Of a stretch of DNA of 19,752 bases, positions 15,354-19,752 are shown piece by piece. The DNA comes from Coxiellaceae bacterium UBA6002 (GTDB lineage Bacteria; Pseudomonadota; Gammaproteobacteria; UBA6002). Under the pieces are notes generated by a model that made no database searches, had not been told where the DNA came from, and saw nothing but the letters and a program-made list of their open reading frames with translations. A program made the position numbers and the translations under genes. Numbering within the stretch: position 1 is the stretch's first letter; each line of letters starts with the position of its first letter. The stretch spans positions 1 through 19,752 of the forward strand of contig DJAM01000006.1 in NCBI GenBank assembly GCA_002429595.1, given 5' to 3'.

Positions 15354-16469
15354 ATGGCTATTCTTATGGAAGAACAGAAAAAAGTAATGAGTCCAAAAGA
15401 GTCTCAACAAAGCCCAGTTAGCTCTTACACTGAGTGGGATCCTTTGGAAGAAGTCATCGTAGGGGTAGTAGATGGGGGACACTTTCCACCTTGGCACATT
15501 TCATTAGAGCCTGTATTGCCCGATAATCAACGTGAACATTTCAAGAAAAATGCAGGCAAGCCTTTTCCTGCTGAAAAAATTGCAGCGGCCAATAAAGAGT
15601 TAGATGAATTTGTGCGCATTCTCCATGGAGAGGGTGTGAAAGTTAGACGACCGGAACCGATGACACAAAGTGAACAATACGGTGCTCCCGGTTGGACAAG
15701 TACCGGACTCTACAATGCGATGCCAAGAGATGTCTTATTAGTGATCGGTAATGAAATTTTAGAATGCCCACTTGCATGGCGGTCACGCTATTTCGAGACT
15801 TTTGGTTATCGAAAATTACTTAAAGAATATTTCCATGCTGGTGCGAAGTGGACTTCGTCTCCCAAGCCTGAACTCAAAGATGACCTATATGATAGTGAAT
15901 GGCTTGAACCTCAAGAACACGAGCCTACACGCTTGGTAATTAACGAGTTTGAGCCTACATTTGATGCGGCTGATTTTACTCGTTGCGGACGCGATATCAT
16001 CGCTCAAAAAAGTAATGTCACTAACGACTTTGGTATCGAGTGGTTGCGACGTCATTTAGGTGACGAATATCGTATCCACGTGTTCGAATTCAATGACACT
16101 CACCCAATGCACATCGATGCTACTTTTGTTCCTTTGGCTCCTGGTAAATTGCTAATCAATCCAGAGCGTGTACTTGAGGTACCTAAAATCTTCAAAGGCT
16201 GGGATGTGTTTTCAGCGCCTAAGCCAATTATTCCCGATGAGCACACTCTCTACATGACCAGCAAATGGATCAATATGAATATTCTCATGTTAGATGAGCA
16301 ACGTGTGGTGGTTGAAGCTCAAGATCAACCTATGATTGATGCGATGAAAAAGTGGGGATTTAAACCAATTCCTTGCAACTTCCGTAATTTTAATACCTTT
16401 GGTGGCTCATTTCATTGTGCAACGGTAGACGTGCGGCGTCGAGGTACACTGCAATCATACCTTGTTTAA
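15354..16469 (+). CDS. L-arginine:amine amidinotransferase (glycine amidinotransferase/AmtA family)
   Basis: The 371-residue enzyme transfers the amidino group of arginine to an amine acceptor and releases ornithine. It is strikingly close to vertebrate glycine amidinotransferase. The FDAADFTRCGRD block carries Asp204, HPMHIDATF carries His253, and GGSFHCATVDVRRRG carries Cys355; these align with the human triad Asp254, His303 and Cys407. The IIPDEHTLYMTSKWINMNIL and MLDEQR blocks and the C-terminal RRRGTLQSYL are also conserved. At the acceptor-determining position (human Asn300) this enzyme has His250, while Met252 is kept, so the acceptor may not be glycine. GAGGTGA (15343-15349) precedes the ATG. 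The desaturase gene follows after nine bases. Relatives include AmtA (phaseolotoxin), CyrA (cylindrospermopsin) and SxtG (saxitoxin). Confidence 0.93.
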   Translation: MAILMEEQKKVMSPKESQQSPVSSYTEWDPLEEVIVGVVDGGHFPPWHISLEPVLPDNQREHFKKNAGKPFPAEKIAAANKELDEFVRILHGEGVKVRRPEPMTQSEQYGAPGWTSTGLYNAMPRDVLLVIGNEILECPLAWRSRYFETFGYRKLLKEYFHAGAKWTSSPKPELKDDLYDSEWLEPQEHEPTRLVINEFEPTFDAADFTRCGRDIIAQKSNVTNDFGIEWLRRHLGDEYRIHVFEFNDTHPMHIDATFVPLAPGKLLINPERVLEVPKIFKGWDVFSAPKPIIPDEHTLYMTSKWINMNILMLDEQRVVVEAQDQPMIDAMKKWGFKPIPCNFRNFNTFGGSFHCATVDVRRRGTLQSYLV

Positions 16470-16478
16470 GGTGGAATC

Positions 16479-17471
16479 ATGAAGGTTTGGAAAAATTCGT
16501 GGTTGGATAGTTTTTTACTTTTATTGAGTATCTCCCAATTTGGACTGATGTTTATTGCAGCTTCACATTGGGAGAGTTTTTCGCTATTTGGAAAAATTGG
16601 TAACTTTGTGCTTTTGTTGTTTATGATGGTTTACAACATAATAGTTATTTCACATCTTTTTACCCATAATGCATGGTTTAATTCGTCGTTTTTGAATGCA
16701 CTCGTTTCTATGTTAAATTCGATTAATATCGGTCAATCAGTGCAAAGTTATCAGCTTACACACGTTCGTAATCATCATCTTTATAATAATGATATGAAAG
16801 GTCCTGATAAAAAAACTCAAGACCTATCATCGACGTTTCAAGATGGTGAAGGAAATAGTCATGCTAGTTTGTTTCGTTATGCTTTTGTTGGTGCCATTTT
16901 TTCGGTCTTCAGCAATTTTTGTAAATTGTTGGCATTCTATCGGTTGTGGAGAGTTGCTTTAGACGAACAAGAACTTAGGAAACTTCTTTCTCGTTCAGTC
17001 ATTAAACAAGCCAAGGAATTGCGTCAAATACAGTTGGATCGTTGTTGTCATTTTTTGGCGATAGCACTTTTCCTAACAATATCTTGGCAGTGGACTTGTT
17101 TGTGCTATCTACCCGCTTATTATTTGGCGTTATCTTTTGTAAATATACAAAACTATTATGAACATTATGGTGCGCAGCCAGGTGATAAATTCGCTAATTC
17201 AGTGAGTTATTACGGTCAAGTCTACAATTTTTTAGCTTTCAATGATGGCTATCATCAAGAACATCATCTTCGCCCAGTAGCACATTGGAGTACGATGCCA
17301 CAAATACGTAAATTATATGCTGAGCAGTTAGATGTTGTTGAACGCATTATTAGTCCGGTGCCTAGTATAATTGGTTTTTTAGATTGGAATCGCCCAATGC
17401 TCCACAGTCGGATTCTTGTTCTAAATAATGACCCAATAGCACCCCAAAATAAGGAGCCTGTGTATGATTAG
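16479..17471 (+). CDS. Membrane fatty-acid-desaturase-type di-iron oxidase
   Basis: The 330-residue integral membrane protein has the histidine boxes of the FA_desaturase family: HLFTH (H59, H63), HVRNHH (H95, H99, H100) and HQEHH (H259, H262, H263), plus an accessory His at NYYEHYG (H229). Hydrophobic segments lie at about 10-28, 40-58, 134-152 and 190-218. The enzyme would use O2 and a di-iron centre to desaturate or hydroxylate a substrate at the membrane face. AAGGTGG lies just upstream of the ATG. Its position directly after an amidinotransferase recalls DesI beside AmtA in the phaseolotoxin genes. The substrate may therefore be an amino-acid derivative rather than a fatty acid, or a lipid tail attached to one. 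Family certain, substrate unknown. Confidence 0.9.
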   Translation: MKVWKNSWLDSFLLLLSISQFGLMFIAASHWESFSLFGKIGNFVLLLFMMVYNIIVISHLFTHNAWFNSSFLNALVSMLNSINIGQSVQSYQLTHVRNHHLYNNDMKGPDKKTQDLSSTFQDGEGNSHASLFRYAFVGAIFSVFSNFCKLLAFYRLWRVALDEQELRKLLSRSVIKQAKELRQIQLDRCCHFLAIALFLTISWQWTCLCYLPAYYLALSFVNIQNYYEHYGAQPGDKFANSVSYYGQVYNFLAFNDGYHQEHHLRPVAHWSTMPQIRKLYAEQLDVVERIISPVPSIIGFLDWNRPMLHSRILVLNNDPIAPQNKEPVYD

Positions 17472-18324
17472 TGCTACTTGTATCTCTGGTTCGTCTTTAT
17501 CAGAACAACAATTTAGACTTGAAGAAACTAGTGAAAAACTGGATGTCAATAAAGTATTTGATATTCTCAACGGAAATTTGGCCGCTTACCGAATTAAAAA
17601 TTTTTTGTCTGATGATTGTTGTCAACAGATTGTCCGTAATTTTTGGAAGTCCAACGCGAAGGTGCCTCGTTATGGGTATGGTGAAAATGGGGTTGAGGGA
17701 TACTTTATTGGTGCTTCACATATTGAAAAAAGTACTCTCCAGTATTTAGAAGAAGCATCAAATTTTGAACCTGCTGTTAACGATTTATTTATTGAAACCA
17801 TTAATCCTTTAAATGAATTTAAAGAACTTTTGATGTCTGGACAAGGAGAAAAACTTACAGTCAGAGCGGCAAAATTCAATAATCTACATGCGGGATCTGC
17901 AAAAGCTGTTTATTGGAATAATATCGGTGAGTTTTTGCTTAATCCACACGAAGATCTCGCACAGACCAGAGATCCGCTACAGAAAGGATTTGAGATTCAA
18001 GAAGCGAATCGCATTATGGCAGTTAACTTCTATGCGAGTGTTCCAGAAGGTGCTGGTCAACTTAAGGTTTGGAATATTGATCCCGATGATGCTGCGCGTC
18101 AAGAACTTGATTTAACTTATAGTGGCTTTCCTTACCCTGCAGAGTTACTTGAGGATTTTCCTAATATCATTATTCCAGTTATGACCGGAGACCTTTGCAT
18201 AATAAATGGCAACCTTATTCATGCTGTTTTGCGGGGAAACCCAAATGCAATTACAAAGGATCGGTTATTAATTACCTATTTTATGGGCTTTAATGACAAT
18301 AAAGAATTGATTTGGTGGACTTAA
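17464..18324 (+). CDS. 2-oxoglutarate/Fe(II)-dependent oxygenase
   Basis: The 286-residue protein shows the facial triad of the double-stranded beta-helix oxygenases: HED (His162, Asp164) in LLNPHEDLAQ and the distal His253 in GNLIHAVLRG. Arg267 (KDRLLITYFMGF) is placed to bind 2-oxoglutarate. GDLCIINGN and MAVNFYASVPEGAGQLKVWN are typical core strands. It would hydroxylate or otherwise oxidise a small molecule or peptide in the cytosol. Its ATG overlaps the end of the desaturase gene by eight bases and is preceded by AAGGAG (17451-17456), so the two genes are probably translationally coupled. The substrate cannot be read from the sequence; an amidinated amino acid made by the upstream enzyme is the natural guess. 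Confidence 0.85.
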   Translation: MISATCISGSSLSEQQFRLEETSEKLDVNKVFDILNGNLAAYRIKNFLSDDCCQQIVRNFWKSNAKVPRYGYGENGVEGYFIGASHIEKSTLQYLEEASNFEPAVNDLFIETINPLNEFKELLMSGQGEKLTVRAAKFNNLHAGSAKAVYWNNIGEFLLNPHEDLAQTRDPLQKGFEIQEANRIMAVNFYASVPEGAGQLKVWNIDPDDAARQELDLTYSGFPYPAELLEDFPNIIIPVMTGDLCIINGNLIHAVLRGNPNAITKDRLLITYFMGFNDNKELIWWT

Positions 18325-18354
18325 TGGATGCCTTCAAACTAGAGGATTATAAAT

Positions 18355-19191
18355 ATGGTTGAAAAAATTGCCTTTATAGGTGGCGGTAATATAGCTAAGT
18401 CCGTAATCGCTAGTCTATTGAAAAGTGGTTTTGATGCTAGAAAGATAATTGTCAGTAGTCGTGGACAAGAAAATTTAACTCAGCTCGTTCAAGATTTTGG
18501 TGTCTTGCAAGCAAAAAACAATTCGGATGCAGTGTTGTTTGCTGATGTCGTTGTTTTCGCTGTAAAACCTTATATGATGAAAAGTGTCTGTGAAGAAGTT
18601 GCCGGCGTTATCAATACAAAAAAATCATTAGTGATTTCATTGGCTACGGCCACACGTTTAGAAGATATACAGTTATGGCTGGGCAATAACAACCTTGCCA
18701 TCGTCAGAACAATGACGAATACGGCCGCTGCAGTTAACATGGCCACGACAGCGTTGTACAGTGCTGGCGCTCTATCAAGCATTCAAAAAAACTCTGTAGA
18801 GTGTATTTTCAAAGCCATGGGCAGTTTCTTTTGGGTCGATCAAGAATCAGATATAAACTCGTATTCACCTTTGATTGGTTGTGGACCGGCCTATCTTTAT
18901 TTAATGATAGAAGCCTTGCAATTAGCAGCGATAAAGCAAGGTATTTCGCCTTTGGTAGCTAGAAAAGTAGCTTTAGACGTTATTCGTGGTGCTGCTGAAC
19001 TTGCAAAACAAACAAACATTCCTGTAGAAGAGTTACGCCAAAGAGTCACTACGCCAAAAGGCGTAACAGAGACCTCTTTAGTTCCTTTATTAGCTGGGAA
19101 TTATTTTAACTTATATGAAAGTGCCTTTAAAAAAGGTATAGAACGTTGTATTGAGCTTGAACAAACTCTACATCAAACAGCTCGATTATAA
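18355..19191 (+). CDS. Divergent pyrroline-5-carboxylate reductase (ProC family)
   Basis: The 278-residue protein has the ProC layout: the Rossmann motif IAFIGGGNIAKSV at 5-17, FAVKP at 68-72, GCGPAYLYLMIEAL (175-188) at the start of the dimerisation domain and VTTPKGVTE (231-239). ProC reduces pyrroline-5-carboxylate to proline with NAD(P)H. Two signatures deviate from the housekeeping enzyme: the usual MPNTP reads MTNTA (120-124), and the usual TSPGGTT loop reads TTPKGVT. The fold is secure, but these substitutions lie near the substrate site and suggest a different cyclic imine substrate. AGAGGA (18341-18346) precedes the ATG. It closes the operon. The ornithine released by the amidinotransferase offers a chemical link, since ornithine can be converted to pyrroline-5-carboxylate by an enzyme not seen here. 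Confidence 0.85.
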   Translation: MVEKIAFIGGGNIAKSVIASLLKSGFDARKIIVSSRGQENLTQLVQDFGVLQAKNNSDAVLFADVVVFAVKPYMMKSVCEEVAGVINTKKSLVISLATATRLEDIQLWLGNNNLAIVRTMTNTAAAVNMATTALYSAGALSSIQKNSVECIFKAMGSFFWVDQESDINSYSPLIGCGPAYLYLMIEALQLAAIKQGISPLVARKVALDVIRGAAELAKQTNIPVEELRQRVTTPKGVTETSLVPLLAGNYFNLYESAFKKGIERCIELEQTLHQTARL

Positions 19192-19540
19192 TGAAATAAA
19201 AGTTTTTAGTTAGTTTATCCAAAAGATGGCTTTTATTCTCCTATATTCAATTGATAACCTTTCATAAGTACATGCTTAATAAACTGTCACAACGCAATTG
19301 CTTTCCAAACTCTAGTTGTACCTAGTGAAAGCACTATCTGATTCACATAAGAGTCTGGCATTACGATAAGTTTGCCGGTGCTTAAAAAAGGTGAAAAAAG
19401 GGGTCAAGACAAGGGGTTACAAGGGGTCAAGTACTGACCATATCATTACCCACAATTTACTGAAATCCCAATAAAAAGCGGCTAACAAAGACAGAAGTTA
19501 AGTTACAATCTGGACTTTTTCATAATCTAAAGGACGAGAT
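19192..19540. other. 349-bp gene-free spacer before the IS4-type transposase
   Basis: No credible gene is seen. Weak AT-rich inverted repeats directly after the ProC-family stop (AATAAAAG at 19195 and CTTTTATT at 19230) could help end transcription but are not a convincing terminator. A direct-repeat patch lies at 19398-19439, and the left end of the downstream insertion sequence must fall somewhere in this interval. CTGACC at 19434 resembles the CTG start of IS50-type ends, but this cannot be confirmed without the other end. Confidence 0.5.
19398..19439. repeat. Short direct repeats AAGGGGTCAAG with a small dyad
   Basis: AAGGGGTCAAG occurs at 19398-19408 and 19421-19431, with the related AAGGGGTTAC between them. 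The last copy runs into GGTCA-AGTAC-TGACC (19425-19439), a 5-bp dyad. Such patches can mark repetitive extragenic elements or mobile-element ends; here there is too little to say which. Confidence 0.55.
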
Positions 19541-19752
19541 ATGGATTGGATCTCTGAAGAATTAAGCATGTTGTCGTTTGGAGATAAACGCTTAAAGAAA
19601 CGAGCGAAAAAAGTATTGTCCCATTTAAGTCACAATCCAACAGACAGTATCCCAACGTCTTGCAGGGGATCAGGAGAAACAAAGGCTGCCTATCGGTTTT
19701 TTGATAATGACAGAGTTACCCCTGAAAAAATATACAAAACTCATTTTGAAGC
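19541..19752 (+). CDS. IS4-family (Tn5-like) transposase, N-terminal fragment
   Basis: The frame starts with ATG at 19541, preceded by AAAGGACGAG, and runs off the right edge after 70 codons. The product matches the Tn5-type N-terminal DNA-binding domain: an opening WISEEL, then FGDKRLKKRAKKVLSHL, SIPTSCRGSGETKAAYRFF and DNDRVTPEKI. In this family the domain binds the element's terminal repeats, and the catalytic DDE core lies further on. No frame damage is visible in the part present. Together with the IS66 element at the left, it brackets the region. Confidence 0.9.
   Translation, partial: MDWISEELSMLSFGDKRLKKRAKKVLSHLSHNPTDSIPTSCRGSGETKAAYRFFDNDRVTPEKIYKTHFE

Noticed and set aside
15354..16469. 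Creatine-type pathway (glycine amidinotransferase)
   Set aside because: No guanidinoacetate methyltransferase is nearby, and the acceptor-site residue differs.
15354..19191. Saxitoxin- or cylindrospermopsin-like cluster
   Set aside because: Only the amidinotransferase is shared; no polyketide synthase, Rieske oxygenase or other hallmark genes are present.
1..19752. CRISPR array, tRNA or rRNA gene
   Set aside because: No regularly spaced repeats and no tRNA- or rRNA-like sequence were found on either strand.

Overview
The window looks like an accessory island of an AT-rich gammaproteobacterium with a host-associated lifestyle. Legionellales (Legionella, Coxiella or Berkiella relatives) is my best guess. 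The reasons are an ankyrin-repeat protein that looks like a secreted effector, a PPR/SMR-like protein, a small LuxR-type regulator, a soluble PAS sensor kinase and the base composition. This is inference; no rRNA or other taxonomic marker is present.

Layout. Positions 1-1039 hold one end of an IS66-family insertion sequence on the minus strand (tnpC fragment, tnpB, tnpA and a recognisable terminal sequence at 1039). Positions 1170-2060 hold a GNAT-fold protein (minus), followed by a 0.5 kb gene-free stretch with a 17-bp perfect hairpin and degenerate copies of it. Positions 2567-7680 hold two minus-strand genes that look like an effector pair: a PPR/SMR-like protein and, 29 bases downstream, a 1153-residue ankyrin protein. 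The C-terminal half of the ankyrin protein carries what I read as the R-S-E motifs of an ADP-ribosyltransferase. Positions 7834-9301 hold a phage-like switch: a CI/LexA-type repressor diverges from a LuxR-type regulator, with two matching 17-bp operators between them.

Positions 9464-12979 form a three-gene plus-strand unit: an unrecognised 422-residue protein, a soluble PAS histidine kinase and a response regulator with an enlarged receiver domain. A tRNA-dihydrouridine synthase gene (13046-14017, minus) separates this from a tightly packed plus-strand operon at 14298-19191. That operon encodes a duplicated DUF2000-like protein, an arginine amidinotransferase with an intact catalytic triad, a membrane fatty-acid-desaturase-type di-iron enzyme, a 2-oxoglutarate/Fe(II) oxygenase and a divergent pyrroline-5-carboxylate reductase. 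The window ends inside an IS4/Tn5-type transposase gene (19541 onward).

How the genes may work together. The 14298-19191 operon reads as a small biosynthetic cluster. It would move the amidino group of arginine to an amine acceptor, oxidise or desaturate the product with two iron enzymes, and reduce an imine. An amidinotransferase next to a DesI-like desaturase recalls the phaseolotoxin genes amtA and desI, but the set as a whole matches no pathway I know. The nearby two-component pair could control it, which is inference from position only. The strongest leads are this operon, the ADP-ribosyltransferase-like domain, the PPR/SMR-like partner and the repressor/LuxR operator region.
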